Shown one piece after another: positions 43,359 through 52,865 of a stretch of DNA of 64,000 bases. The stretch is from Gemmatimonadota bacterium (lineage in GTDB: Bacteria > Latescibacterota > UBA2968 > UBA8231). A program made the translations under genes and the position numbers. The stretch covers positions 118,181 to 182,180 of the forward strand of contig JABJJN010000021.1 of the NCBI GenBank assembly GCA_018660835.1, written 5' to 3'. Every line of letters begins with the position of its first letter. The first letter of the stretch is position 1. The notes beneath the pieces are model-generated. The model saw nothing but the letters and a program-made list of their open reading frames with translations, searched no databases and was not told where the DNA came from.

Positions 43359-45296
43359 ATGGCCTACTGCTTTGAGGTGGATGAGACGGTTGAAGCTGCA
43401 ATCCGCCGGATTGCGCATGAGCAACTCACCCGTATTGTGAGCCGTCTGGAACCCGGTGGTGGTGAGCCTGAGCGAGCCGTCCACGCAGCCCGCCGCTCCC
43501 TGAAGCGTTTGCGCGGGCTCCTTCGACTGATTCGCACGAGTCTGGATCGCGTGCCTGAGAGCGGCGTTTTTGAGCTCGAGAATGACATCTACCGCCAGGT
43601 GGCGGCCGAGTTGTCCGGACGGCGCGATGCAACGGTTATGATTGCAACCCTCGAAACAGTCTATGAAGATCTTCCGACTGATCTGGCACCGGCAGCGGGC
43701 GCCGTGCATGCGTGGCTCATCAAACGACACGGTGACGCCTATGAGCAGCAAGATCGTCAGGTCTTCGCCGGGATGATCGAGACACTGCGTGACGCGGATG
43801 CTCGGGTCGACGAGTGGCCACTACAGGATATTGGCTGGGACGATCTGGACGACGGCATTCGACGTATGTACACCCAGGGCTGCGCTGAATACGACGAGTG
43901 CTGTTGGCGCCCCTCGGTGAAGTCACTCCATGACTGGCGTAAGCGGGTGAAGTATCTGTGGCACCATATGCAGTTGCTGAAACCGATATGGCCCGGGCCG
44001 ATGCAGGCCATCGTCGATGAGCTGGACGAGTTGGGTGATCTTCTTGGGCTCGATCACGACTGTGCCGTCCTCGCTGAAGCCATTGACGAGCAGATACCAA
44101 CGCAAATGCTCGATACCGCGCAGCGACAGGGGATCATCCGTGCGATCTATGCGCGTCGGCGTCGACTTCAAGAGGGATGTCGTTTTCTTGGGCGTCAGGT
44201 CTATGCTGAGAAGCCACGCGCCTTCTCGCGCCGACTCGGCTCCTACTGGCACACATGGCAAGAGCATCTGCCGCTGCCGGCAGCACCTACGACAGATCCC
44301 ACGGTCGCTGTCGAGAGTGAACCCGGTGTTGTCCTCGAGCCGATCGCCTCTGGGCAGCAGGCAGCTCCAGCGGTTGTTGAGAGCTCTTCTCACGAGATGG
44401 AACCACGGTGTGTCGTCGACTTGCCCTGCCAGACAGGCGAGGGGCCTGCGTGGCATGCGGAAGAAGAGGTGCTCTACTGGGTGGACATACCTGCGGGCGT
44501 GCTGTTTGCCTTCGATCCGGTGTCGGGGAAGAATGAGCGGGTCTTCGAGAGGGTGGGGGGCGCCATTGGCGGATTCACGATCCAACAGGATGGATCGCTG
44601 CTGCTGTTCATGGATCGCGGTGCCATTGGTATCTGGCGTCGTGGTCAGGAAGAGCTCGAGATTCTCGTCGAAGAAATCGAACCGGAGCGGGCGTCACGTT
44701 TCAACGATGTGATCGCCGATCCCCAAGGCCGGGTCTATTGTGGGACGATGCCAACAGCCGGCATCGGAGGGCGACTCTATCGACTCGACCCGGATGCGAG
44801 TCTCACGGAACTGCTGGATGAAGTCGGGTGTTCAAATGGTATGGGTTTCACACCGACGGACGACCAGCTCTTCTTCATCGATTCGCCGACGAAGAAAATC
44901 TCGCGATTCGAGTATGATCCTTCCACGGGGGATCTGTCAGGACGAGCGGTCTTCGTTGACTCACAGCACGACGATGGAGTACCGGACGGCATGACGGTGG
45001 ATGAAGAAGGGTGTGTGTGGTGTGCACGATGGGATGGTGCCTGTCTCGTCCGCTACAGCCCCAGTGGTGAACCGCTGCTGCGGATTGACTTTCCGGTAAG
45101 GAAGGTCTCCTGCGCCACCTTCGGTGGGCCGGATCTACAGGATCTCTACGTGACCACGGCGGGGGGGCAGGATCGCGACACGAATGGTGCACTGGCGGGA
45201 TCCCTCTTTCATCTGCGGCCCGGTGTTCGTGGACGAGCGGAATTTCGCTCGCGTGTAGGAATAGAGTCGCGCTCGCACGTGGGCCGGGGGGGCTGA
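43359..45296 (+). CDS. CHAD-domain::SMP-30/gluconolactonase fusion protein
   Basis: 645 residues from ATG 43359 (GAGG close upstream). N-terminal CHAD domain (about 1-315), an all-helical polyphosphate-binding fold with the conserved basic and His motifs AVHAARRSLKRLRGLLRLI and LHDWRKRVKYLWHHMQLL. A Pro/Val-rich linker (about 315-350) leads to a six-bladed SMP-30 propeller (350-625) with a full metal set: Glu in GEGPAWH, Asn in RFNDVIADPQG, Asn in CSNGMGF, Asp in VPDGMTVDE. Both halves look intact. I know these domains separately, and the fusion is unusual. It starts an operon with a two-component pair two bases later. Confidence 0.87.
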   Translation: MAYCFEVDETVEAAIRRIAHEQLTRIVSRLEPGGGEPERAVHAARRSLKRLRGLLRLIRTSLDRVPESGVFELENDIYRQVAAELSGRRDATVMIATLETVYEDLPTDLAPAAGAVHAWLIKRHGDAYEQQDRQVFAGMIETLRDADARVDEWPLQDIGWDDLDDGIRRMYTQGCAEYDECCWRPSVKSLHDWRKRVKYLWHHMQLLKPIWPGPMQAIVDELDELGDLLGLDHDCAVLAEAIDEQIPTQMLDTAQRQGIIRAIYARRRRLQEGCRFLGRQVYAEKPRAFSRRLGSYWHTWQEHLPLPAAPTTDPTVAVESEPGVVLEPIASGQQAAPAVVESSSHEMEPRCVVDLPCQTGEGPAWHAEEEVLYWVDIPAGVLFAFDPVSGKNERVFERVGGAIGGFTIQQDGSLLLFMDRGAIGIWRRGQEELEILVEEIEPERASRFNDVIADPQGRVYCGTMPTAGIGGRLYRLDPDASLTELLDEVGCSNGMGFTPTDDQLFFIDSPTKKISRFEYDPSTGDLSGRAVFVDSQHDDGVPDGMTVDEEGCVWCARWDGACLVRYSPSGEPLLRIDFPVRKVSCATFGGPDLQDLYVTTAGGQDRDTNGALAGSLFHLRPGVRGRAEFRSRVGIESRSHVGRGG

Positions 45297-45298
45297 TC

Positions 45299-46783
45299 GT
45301 GGCGACTCTCTTGGCCTCGAGACACCGGGGAACGCTAAGTCGACGACTTGTGCTGAGTTTTGTCGCTGTCTCCATGGTCGTGCTCGGCGGCAGTGGATGG
45401 ACACTCTATCGCCAGGCACTCGATAGCCTCGAACAGCAATTGGCGACACACCTGATGGCAGAAACACAGTTGATCGCCTCGCGTCTGAGCCGCGAGGTCG
45501 AGGTGCTGGTATATCTGCGACCCGGCTACGAAACGTGGAACTCATATCATGGCGCGATCGGCCGGCTGCTGCACGATCTGCAGGCGCTGGGCGCTCGTCG
45601 TGTCTACGTCTTCGACGCTCTCGGACGTGGGCTTCTCGACACACGTCCTGGTGCTCGTATCGGACGTGACGTGCACGAGGTCTTGCACAATCGCTTTCAC
45701 AAGGACAAGGTGAGGGAAGCCTTCCTCGGTCAGGTGACGCACACACGGCGCTTCATCGACGAGGACACGGGTGTCCATCATATGACGGGCTACGCACCGA
45801 TCATCAATCCCCGTACGGGCAAGGTGATCGCTGGCGTCGGTGTAGATATCGGCGCCAGCTATATGCAGGCGATTCTCGGTTTCAAGCGTTCCGTCGTCCT
45901 CTTTGCTGCGCTCGGTGCCCTGGTGACACTGCTCGTGGCGGTGGGCATGGCGCGGCACATTACACGGCCTGTGAAACGGCTCGTGACGGCAGCGCGCGAG
46001 ATCGGTCGTGGCAATCTGGAACACGCCGTGCGGATCGAGGCCGTCGACGAGATCGGCATGCTGGCAGAAACGATGGAGGAGATGCGGCAGAAGGTGCTGG
46101 CGCGCGATGCGCAATTGCGCCAGATGCTCGGCGGTGTCGCTCATGAGATGCGCAATCCTCTGAGCGGCATCGAGATCTATGCGGGACTCATCGCCGACGA
46201 TCTACCGGACGACGATCCACGAAAGCAGCATATTCAGAAGGTGATCGGCGAAGTCCGTACATTGAGCAATGTCATTTCCGAATTTCTGGATTTCGCGCGT
46301 CCATCGGCACCGCGTCCTGAAAATGTCGATGTGACCCGTCTCGTGGAGGATGCGGCGTTCCTGCTGTCGCCGGAGATGGAGACGGTCCATGTCACTTACG
46401 AACAGCGCCTGGAAGAAGGCCTGCAAGCACGTGCTGATGCCGAACAGATCAAACGAGCTCTCATCAACCTCATGAAGAATGCGATTCAGGCGATGCCAAC
46501 AGGCGGCCAGTTGCGGGCCTCGACATACACTGATGCTGAGCAAGTGGTGATCCGTATCGGTGACGATGGGCCTGGAATCCCCGCGACCGTCCGTCAGCAT
46601 CTCTTTGAACCGTTCTTCACGACTCGCCAGAAGGGGTCCGGCCTTGGTCTCGCCATTGTGCAGCAGGCCGCCGAAAAGAATGGTGGGCGTGTCGAAGTGG
46701 ACAGTGCAGAAGGGGAGGGAGCGGTCTTTCGCATGATCCTGCCATTGGCACCGGCAGCGGACGCCGGGAAGGATTCGTCGTGA
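45299..46783 (+). CDS. NtrB-like membrane sensor histidine kinase
   Basis: 494 residues, GTG start two bases after the CHAD-fusion stop. TM1 (16-37), a periplasmic Cache-like sensor (40-190: RRVYVFDALGRGLLDTRPG, TGYAPIINPRTGKVIAGVGVDI) and TM2 (197-219) precede HAMP (220-272). HisKA has GVAHEMRNPLSG (His282), and the HATPase domain has NLMKNAIQAMP, DDGPGIP and GSGLGLAIVQQ. Overlaps the next gene by four bases (GTGA), so it forms a kinase/regulator pair with the sigma-54 activator. The signal is unknown; a small periplasmic ligand is likely for a Cache sensor. Confidence 0.92.
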   Translation: MATLLASRHRGTLSRRLVLSFVAVSMVVLGGSGWTLYRQALDSLEQQLATHLMAETQLIASRLSREVEVLVYLRPGYETWNSYHGAIGRLLHDLQALGARRVYVFDALGRGLLDTRPGARIGRDVHEVLHNRFHKDKVREAFLGQVTHTRRFIDEDTGVHHMTGYAPIINPRTGKVIAGVGVDIGASYMQAILGFKRSVVLFAALGALVTLLVAVGMARHITRPVKRLVTAAREIGRGNLEHAVRIEAVDEIGMLAETMEEMRQKVLARDAQLRQMLGGVAHEMRNPLSGIEIYAGLIADDLPDDDPRKQHIQKVIGEVRTLSNVISEFLDFARPSAPRPENVDVTRLVEDAAFLLSPEMETVHVTYEQRLEEGLQARADAEQIKRALINLMKNAIQAMPTGGQLRASTYTDAEQVVIRIGDDGPGIPATVRQHLFEPFFTTRQKGSGLGLAIVQQAAEKNGGRVEVDSAEGEGAVFRMILPLAPAADAGKDSS

Positions 46784-48195
46784 CCCAAATCCTTGTCGTC
46801 GACGATCAGGAGTTCCCACGGCAGGCGGTGGTGGATCTCATCGAGCACGAGTTCGGTATCACCGCCGCGACTGCGGCCAGCGCCACCGAGGCCCTCGCCA
46901 CGCTGGCAGAGCAGGCCTTTGATCTCGTGATCACCGATCTGAAGATGGACGAGATGGATGGGATCCAGCTGCTGGAGCGGGTCCGCGCCGATCACGCAGG
47001 AACCGAAGTCATCGTCGTCACCGGCTACGGTAGTATTGAGGATGCAGTGGAAGCGATGCGTATCGGGGCGTCCGACTTTGTCGTGAAGGACGGCCTGTCG
47101 AGAGTACTGCCGATCAAGATTACGAAGGCCCTGGAAAATCGTAGCGCTCGCCATGAACGGGATCGACTTGGCGAAGAGAATCGCTATCTGCGGGAAGAGA
47201 TCGGTGATCGATTTGGCGAGATCGTCGGTGATTCAGACGTCATTCGGCAGGTACTGGCGACGGTGTCAAAAGTGAGCGCCACGGATTCATCTGTCCTTAT
47301 CTATGGAGAGAGTGGCACAGGCAAGGAGCTCGTCGCTCGCGCGATTCATCGGCAAAGCAATCGCAGTGAGGGACCCTTTGTGCGGGTCAACTGTGGTGCG
47401 CTGCCAAGAGAACTCGTGGAAAGTGAACTGTTTGGCCATGAGAAGGGAGCCTTCACCGGCGCCGTGCGCCAAAAGAAGGGACGCTTCGAACTGGCGCAGG
47501 GCGGCACGATTTTTCTCGACGAGATCGCCGATCTGCCACTGGACACGCAGGTAAATCTCCTGCGCGTGCTGCAGGAGAAAGAGTTCGATCGTGTGGGCGG
47601 AGAACAAACGTTGACAGCCGATGTGCGCGTTGTGGCGGCGACGAATCGTAAGCTGAAGCAAATGGTGGCAGACAATGAGTTTCGTGAAGATCTCTACTAT
47701 CGCCTCGAGGTTATCCCGATCCAACTGCCGCCCCTGCGACAGCGACGTGATGACATTCCAGCTCTGGTGGTGCACGTCTTGGCGAAGAAATGCCGCGAAA
47801 TCAATGTCCCCATGCGGCGTCTGACCGAGGAGGCCATGCAGGTCCTGACACAGTATCCGTGGCCTGGTAATGTGCGCGAACTTGAGAATATCATTGAGCG
47901 CACCGTCGTCCTCGTCGACAGCGACACGATTGGCTCGAATGATCTGCCGCTGGAACTGGTTCCTGATCTCGACGTCGACTTAGTATCGGATTCAGGCTCT
48001 GCGGACATGGCGGCCAACGCCGACGGGGGGCCGATGACGCAGAGATTGGAACGACTCGAGAAACAGATGATCGAGGGCGCCATGCAGGAAGCAAAAGGCG
48101 TGAAGACACAGGCGGCGGAACGCCTGGGCATCAAAACGAGTGCTCTCTACTACAAACTGGATAAATACGGCATCGACTACAGCGACGACGAATGA
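46780..48195 (+). CDS. NtrC-family sigma-54-dependent response regulator
   Basis: 471 residues: receiver (1-120, Asp53 in ITDLKMDEMDG), AAA+ domain (145-385) with Walker A GESGTGKELVARAIH, the sigma-54 contact loop GAFTGA, Walker B IFLDEIADL and arginine finger region, and a C-terminal Fis-like helix-turn-helix (AKGVKTQAAERLGIKTSALY). It activates sigma-54 promoters when phosphorylated, presumably by the kinase encoded just upstream. GTG start in an overlap of four bases. Its stop overlaps the next gene by four bases. Target promoters are not evident; no good TGGCAC-N5-TTGC site was found near the operon start. Confidence 0.94.
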   Translation: MTQILVVDDQEFPRQAVVDLIEHEFGITAATAASATEALATLAEQAFDLVITDLKMDEMDGIQLLERVRADHAGTEVIVVTGYGSIEDAVEAMRIGASDFVVKDGLSRVLPIKITKALENRSARHERDRLGEENRYLREEIGDRFGEIVGDSDVIRQVLATVSKVSATDSSVLIYGESGTGKELVARAIHRQSNRSEGPFVRVNCGALPRELVESELFGHEKGAFTGAVRQKKGRFELAQGGTIFLDEIADLPLDTQVNLLRVLQEKEFDRVGGEQTLTADVRVVAATNRKLKQMVADNEFREDLYYRLEVIPIQLPPLRQRRDDIPALVVHVLAKKCREINVPMRRLTEEAMQVLTQYPWPGNVRELENIIERTVVLVDSDTIGSNDLPLELVPDLDVDLVSDSGSADMAANADGGPMTQRLERLEKQMIEGAMQEAKGVKTQAAERLGIKTSALYYKLDKYGIDYSDDE

Positions 48196-49121
48196 ACCGA
48201 CTGTTACAGATTTTCCCTTTCTTTCTGCTGCTCCTGCAATTGCCTCCCGCCTTTGCCCAGATCGGTGATCTGGCGCAGATCAAGGAGCAGCGTCGACATC
48301 TCAATGTCGTTTCCGATGAGTTGATGTCGGCACGCGTGCGGTTTCTGGCACAGGCCGATTCCATCGATTCGCAGGTGGACAGCCTGCGCTTGATCGATCC
48401 CGAGTCCAGCGACCTGCTGCAGGCACGTATCACCTCTCATCAACTCGTCGTTCGCCTCGAAACGATCGATATCGCCCTCGATACGGTGCGCGCCCACAGC
48501 GACAGTCTCGACGAAGATCTTCGTGACGCCTACGACTGGCAGATCAGCCGTCTCTTAGGCATGCTGACGGATGCCTTCGATGAGGGTCTCTATCAACAGT
48601 TGACCTTATTCCAGGAAGAGCGCCAGGAATTGGGTCTGCGAGTCCTGCGCTCGCCCTTGCGCGATTTCTCCGGTGATGATGCTCGCCTAAGTCTCGGCGA
48701 CGACGATGGGCCGATGGAACTGCAGATGAAGATTCAACTCGCCCAGGACCAGGTGTCCCACTACCAGGAACAGCATGATCGCATTCAGGAATGGCTCGTC
48801 CGACTCGACAGGGATGTGGTTCTGGCAGCCGACATGTGGCAGGTGGCGCAACAATTCGACCGTCTGCGTCAGCGCAATCAGCAGATGATGCGCGAGTTCA
48901 CGACGCCAGGTTCGGGATCGATTCCGAAGCCTGTTCCCGCCTCGGACGACTATGACGACCTAGAAACCCCACCGCCTGTGCGTGTCGTGCTTCTACAGAT
49001 CACGCAATTGAAGGCGCGCCAACAGGAATTGGAAGAGATCGGCGCTGTGTGGCAGGAACGGCTGGGAGTTTTCCACCGACGACTCCAGGAACTACTTGAT
49101 CCACCTCTGACGACCCCCTGA
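48192..49121 (+). CDS. Secreted coiled-coil protein of unknown function
   Basis: 309 residues. Signal peptide LLQIFPFFLLLLQLPPAFAQ, then mostly long heptad-like helices (about 25-235) rich in Gln, Leu, Asp and Arg, such as IKEQRRHLNVVSDELMSARV and QLAQDQVSHYQEQHDRIQEW. A short Pro-rich break (245-262) precedes another helix to the end. I recognise no family. Overlap of four bases with the sigma-54 activator ties it to that regulatory pair, so it may be a periplasmic accessory or target of the kinase sensor. Confidence 0.8.
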   Translation: MNRLLQIFPFFLLLLQLPPAFAQIGDLAQIKEQRRHLNVVSDELMSARVRFLAQADSIDSQVDSLRLIDPESSDLLQARITSHQLVVRLETIDIALDTVRAHSDSLDEDLRDAYDWQISRLLGMLTDAFDEGLYQQLTLFQEERQELGLRVLRSPLRDFSGDDARLSLGDDDGPMELQMKIQLAQDQVSHYQEQHDRIQEWLVRLDRDVVLAADMWQVAQQFDRLRQRNQQMMREFTTPGSGSIPKPVPASDDYDDLETPPPVRVVLLQITQLKARQQELEEIGAVWQERLGVFHRRLQELLDPPLTTP

Positions 49122-49130
49122 TTGCGCCTC

Positions 49131-50369
49131 TCAGGCACGAACCAGTCGCAAGCAGGTGATCTCCGATGGGGCGCCCAATCGACAGGGAGGCCCCCAGTAG
49201 CCAACACCTCGACTGACGTAGATCCACGCACCGCACCGCCGGGCCAGTCCGGAAACAACAGGTTGCTGAAGGCGGACCAGATAACGCCACAGGCCGAGTT
49301 GGCCTCCGTGCGTGTGGCCGCTGAGTGTCAGGGCAGCACCGGTTGCCTCGATTGCATCAACTCCGGATCGTGGTTGATGTGCCAACAGCAAGCGCACGCC
49401 CTCTGGCGCATCACGAAAGACAGCCTGCGGATCGGGCCGATGTCCGGGGAGGGCGTCCTCATATTCGGCGCCATTCGGATCGGGCACGCCGCCGATGACC
49501 AATCTCGCTGCTTCGGGCGATGGTGACGACCCACCTGTGGTGGGTGACGACCTCTCTGCGAGTGGTGACGACCTCTCTCCGAGTGGTGACACCCACTCGA
49601 TACTTCGGTGTTCATTAAGTAGTACGTCGAAGCCAAGGCCTGGCAGAGCTTGCATCCAGCCACTCGGGTCAGAGTAGTACTCGTGATTTCCCGTGACGAA
49701 ATAGGGGCCGAAACGACATTGAAGATCTGCCAGAGGAGCCACATCATGAGCGAGTCCCGTAGCGGTTCCATCTGCGAGATCGCCGGTGAAGACGATAAGA
49801 TCTGGCTGCAGAGCATTGGTTGCGTCTACAACACGAGAAACGAAGGGACGCTTGATCGTAGGACCGACGTGTAGATCGGTCAGTTGTACAATACGCAGTG
49901 ACTCCAGCGCCACGGGTAAATCATCGATCGGTATTTCCACATGTCGCACGCGCGGCGTGCGATGGGCGCCGATGGCACCATAGATCGTGAGTAGACAGGC
50001 TGCACCAAGAATCGACAGATTGAGCAAATGAATCGAGGCAGGCAAGAAGACGAGATCGAAGCCCTCTACCACAAACCCAAGCAACCAGATTCCGAGCCAG
50101 ATGGCATCACGTGCGACAAACAGACCAAAAATCACACCTGCGACGGCGAGCAGCATGTAGGCGACCCAGGCCAATGCTTCGCGTACGGCACGTGACAAGG
50201 ACGACGCACGTATGGTCAGTACGTAGACGGGTGTCGCCAGTGCCGTGAGCACGACACCGGCGATGACGATCGCATTCACCATCGGTGACCAGGGCGCGGC
50301 TGACAAGACTCGCCACGTGGGATAGCCATACAATGTTGTTTCGAGTACGAGAAATACGATCAGAAACAC
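49131..50369 (-). CDS. Membrane-anchored metallophosphoesterase (YkuE/YaeI type)
   Basis: 412 residues with a GTG start. About five membrane helices (1-150) precede a calcineurin-like phosphoesterase: LRIVQLTDLHVGPT, VFTGDLADG, VTGNHEYYSDP, LLAHQPRSG and LSGHTHGGQLGLW supply the dimetal ligands. The C-terminus (GVGYWGPPCRLGAPSEITCL) matches the YkuE branch, which acts on lipid-like or sugar-phosphate substrates. A low-complexity SPLGERSSPLAERSSPTTGG insertion (near residue 263) comes from a short DNA tandem repeat. Convergent with the coiled-coil gene, divergent from the SIMPL genes. Confidence 0.88.
   Translation of the reverse strand: MFLIVFLVLETTLYGYPTWRVLSAAPWSPMVNAIVIAGVVLTALATPVYVLTIRASSLSRAVREALAWVAYMLLAVAGVIFGLFVARDAIWLGIWLLGFVVEGFDLVFLPASIHLLNLSILGAACLLTIYGAIGAHRTPRVRHVEIPIDDLPVALESLRIVQLTDLHVGPTIKRPFVSRVVDATNALQPDLIVFTGDLADGTATGLAHDVAPLADLQCRFGPYFVTGNHEYYSDPSGWMQALPGLGFDVLLNEHRSIEWVSPLGERSSPLAERSSPTTGGSSPSPEAARLVIGGVPDPNGAEYEDALPGHRPDPQAVFRDAPEGVRLLLAHQPRSGVDAIEATGAALTLSGHTHGGQLGLWRYLVRLQQPVVSGLARRCGAWIYVSRGVGYWGPPCRLGAPSEITCLRLVRA
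49538..49600. repeat. Short in-frame tandem repeat (about 21-24 bp units)
   Basis: Units around GTGGTGACGACCTCTCT recur at about 49540, 49562 and, shortened, 49583, with a further degenerate unit near 49519. Units of 21 bases keep the reading frame of the phosphoesterase and encode SPLGERS/SPLAERS. Copy-number change by slippage would alter linker length without a frameshift. Confidence 0.75.
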
Positions 50370-50479
50370 AAGAACGAAACCTCTTCATTGGTTGTGGCGT
50401 GGCCAGTAGAGATACATCACATATCACTTATCCGCCATGGGCTGCGGCTCGGGTGGAATCAAGCGCGAGGATTTCCAAC

Positions 50480-51193
50480 ATGAAGAAGCATCTGGCTCTA
50501 CTGACTGGTTTGCTCTGTCTGCTCGCAGTCGGCGTTGGCGCAGACGATGACGTGCTGGAGGGACGGCATCTTCGTGTGCACGGGCAGGGCGTCATCCAGG
50601 TAACTCCGGACGTTGCCATCCTGCAATTAGGCGTTGAGCATCGAGCCACGACCGTGGCCGAGGCGATGATGGCCAACAACGAGGCTGTTGCGCGTGTGCT
50701 GAAGGCTCTCGCGGGGGCGCACATCGCCGATCGTGACGTGCAGACGATGGAACTGAATGTCCATCGCATGACCCAGCGTGTTCCACACAATGGTGATCAA
50801 ACACTGGCAGGTCAGGAAGTCTTCGTCGTCCGCAATATCGTACAAGCGAGGATCCGTGACCTTGGCCATCTTGGACAGGTCATTGACGTTGCCATAGAGG
50901 CAGGTGCCAACGAGATGCGAGGTCTGCGTTTCGGCCTGTCTGAGGATCGCGACGTGAAGGATCGGGCCAGAGAGGCTGCTGTTGCCGATGCTCGGCACCG
51001 TGCCGAGCAGTTGGCCCGACTGCACAACGTGCGCCTCGGACGTGTGCTGCGAATCGCCGAGCAGGATGCGGGAGGTCATCGTCCTAAGGCGATGTTGATG
51101 CGAACAGCCGACGAGCGTGGTGGCACCCCGATCAGCGTGGGAGATCTGAGTTTCAGTGCCGGTGTCGAAGTGATCTATGAACTGCAGGACTGA
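50480..51193 (+). CDS. SIMPL-domain (DUF541) secreted protein 1
   Basis: 237 residues from ATG 50480 (GAGGA nine bases upstream). Signal peptide KKHLALLTGLLCLLAVGVGA, then a single SIMPL domain: LRVHGQGVIQVTPDVAILQL, VARVLKALAGAHIADRDVQT, VRNIVQARIRDLGHLGQVID, GLRFGLSEDRDVKDRAREAA, and a C-terminal FSAGVEVIYEL strand. The family (E. coli YggE) is linked to oxidative-stress tolerance, with no known catalysis; it forms large periplasmic or membrane-associated assemblies. The next gene is a paralogue, suggesting local duplication. Confidence 0.9.
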   Translation: MKKHLALLTGLLCLLAVGVGADDDVLEGRHLRVHGQGVIQVTPDVAILQLGVEHRATTVAEAMMANNEAVARVLKALAGAHIADRDVQTMELNVHRMTQRVPHNGDQTLAGQEVFVVRNIVQARIRDLGHLGQVIDVAIEAGANEMRGLRFGLSEDRDVKDRAREAAVADARHRAEQLARLHNVRLGRVLRIAEQDAGGHRPKAMLMRTADERGGTPISVGDLSFSAGVEVIYELQD

Positions 51194-51208
51194 CTGGAGA
51201 TGAAGAGT

Positions 51209-51940
51209 ATGTTTGCCCGAAGGACGACCAACCGACCTTTCCTCGCTGTGTCCGTGCTCACCTCCCTTTTCTTGTGGGGATGCACAGGTGACAACGTGTT
51301 CTCGCCCGATGACAGTATTGTCGGCGAGGACCGCATCGAAGTGGTCGGTTACGCACAGGTTGCTGTCGAACCGGATATCGCCAGCGCGCAGGTTGGCGTC
51401 CAGACCTTTGCCGCCGACGCCGTTGAGGCTGTCACTGTAAACAACACAAACACAGAGGCCGTATTGACGGCGCTGCAGGCATTGGGAATCGCCGAGGAAG
51501 ATCTGCAGACCCGGTCCTTCTCGATCTCGCCTCAACGCGCATTCTCTGAAGATCGTCCCGATTCGGTGATCGGTTTCTGGGTAAGCAATACGGTGGAGAT
51601 GACCCTGCGTGATCTGAATCAGGTCGGTCAGATGTTGCAGGTCGCCGTCGATTCGGGTGCGAATACGATCTACGGACTGCAGTTCACCGTCGCCGATCCG
51701 GATTCAGTTGAGGATCTGGCGCGTACGATGGCGGTGGAGGATGCACGTCGACGCGCTGATACCCTCGCCGAAGCGGCAGGCGTGCAGGTTGGCGATGTCG
51801 TGTCCATGCGCGAAAGCTCGATCAGCGTGCCTTCCTTCTTCCGTGGCGGTGCTGATTCAGACGCGAGTTCCGCTGTACCCATCGAGCCAGGTAGTGTCGA
51901 TGTGAGCGCGACGGTCGAGGTCGTGTTTTCCATTCGCTAG
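51209..51940 (+). CDS. SIMPL-domain (DUF541) lipoprotein 2
   Basis: 243 residues from ATG 51209, with GGAG at a good distance; ATG 51200 is an alternative. Lipoprotein signal FLAVSVLTSLFLWGC with Cys as likely acylation site. SIMPL domain: IEVVGYAQVAVEPDIASAQV, VLTALQALGIAEEDLQTRSF, VSNTVEMTLRDLNQVGQMLQ, TIYGLQFTVADPDSVEDLAR and VSATVEVVFSIR. Paralogous to the preceding protein throughout, seven to sixteen bases apart, so co-transcribed. One is secreted and one membrane-anchored, so they may form a mixed complex. Confidence 0.9.
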   Translation: MFARRTTNRPFLAVSVLTSLFLWGCTGDNVFSPDDSIVGEDRIEVVGYAQVAVEPDIASAQVGVQTFAADAVEAVTVNNTNTEAVLTALQALGIAEEDLQTRSFSISPQRAFSEDRPDSVIGFWVSNTVEMTLRDLNQVGQMLQVAVDSGANTIYGLQFTVADPDSVEDLARTMAVEDARRRADTLAEAAGVQVGDVVSMRESSISVPSFFRGGADSDASSAVPIEPGSVDVSATVEVVFSIR

Positions 51941-52004
51941 ACATTCTACTCACGTCGAGTCCCAAGGCGCTTGCCGTATCCGTTCCGCAGGACGTGCTGA
52001 TTTC

Positions 52005-52865
52005 TTGAATCGAGGATCTGACCTGAAGACTTCATTTACCGATTTGCACCAACTACTGGATCCAGGCGGGCCGGTCATTGATGCGCACGTACACCCACTG
52101 CAGAACTTCGGAGCACGTCGGCCAGCCGATGCAGCGGAGGATGTGAATCTGCTGCGGGGGGCGGCTGAACGCGCCGGTGTGACACAGGTGGTTCTGTTTT
52201 CGTTGTACGGTACGGTGCCACGAAATCCGACGATCGACGAGTGTCGCGAGGCCAACGACTACGCGCAGCAAATGGCCGAAGAGAGTGACGGTTTCTTTCT
52301 TCCCTTCTGTTATGTGACCCCAGATGAACCTGTGGCCTCCGCGGACGAGATCGATCGCTGTGTCGGGGAGAAACGCATGGCAGGTGTGAAACTGTGGGTT
52401 GCTCGACGAGCGACGGATCCGGGGCTCGATCCGATCCTGGAGCGGGTCGTGCACTGGCGTGTGCCTGTCCTGCAACATGCCTGGCGCAAGACGACGGGAA
52501 ATCTGGAAGGGGAGTCGACCCCGGCGGACGTGGCGGATCTGGCCCGTCGACATCCTGAGGCGCAGATCATCATGGCGCACCTGAATGGCTGTAATCCGCG
52601 CGGCATCGAGGACGTCGTCGACGTTCCTAACGTTTGTGTCGATACCTCCGGCGGCGATCCCGAATCGGGTGTTGTAGAACTGGCCGTGGAGCGTCTCGGG
52701 GCAGGTCGTGTCGTGTTTGGTTCCGATGCACCCATCCGGCACTTCGGTGTTTGCCTGGCCAAGGTGCTGGGAGCGAATCTGCCGTGGGAGACAAAGCGAA
52801 TGATTCTGTGGGACAATCTGCAGAAACGCTTACCGGAGTGGGTCCGTACCGAGGTGGTCTCATGA
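52005..52865 (+). CDS. Amidohydrolase (COG2159 type)
   Basis: About 286 residues; the frame opens with TTG at 52005 and has no ATG nearby, so the start is uncertain. Metal-dependent TIM-barrel hydrolase: HxH in VIDAHVHPLQNF, GVKLWVARRA, His in VLQHAWRK, His in IIMAHLNGCNP and Asp in VVFGSDAPIRHFG give a complete set. Related proteins decarboxylate or hydrolyse ring compounds. The stop overlaps the start of a second, degenerate family member (ATGA), so the two are co-expressed and may form a heterodimer. Confidence 0.88.
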   Translation: MNRGSDLKTSFTDLHQLLDPGGPVIDAHVHPLQNFGARRPADAAEDVNLLRGAAERAGVTQVVLFSLYGTVPRNPTIDECREANDYAQQMAEESDGFFLPFCYVTPDEPVASADEIDRCVGEKRMAGVKLWVARRATDPGLDPILERVVHWRVPVLQHAWRKTTGNLEGESTPADVADLARRHPEAQIIMAHLNGCNPRGIEDVVDVPNVCVDTSGGDPESGVVELAVERLGAGRVVFGSDAPIRHFGVCLAKVLGANLPWETKRMILWDNLQKRLPEWVRTEVVS

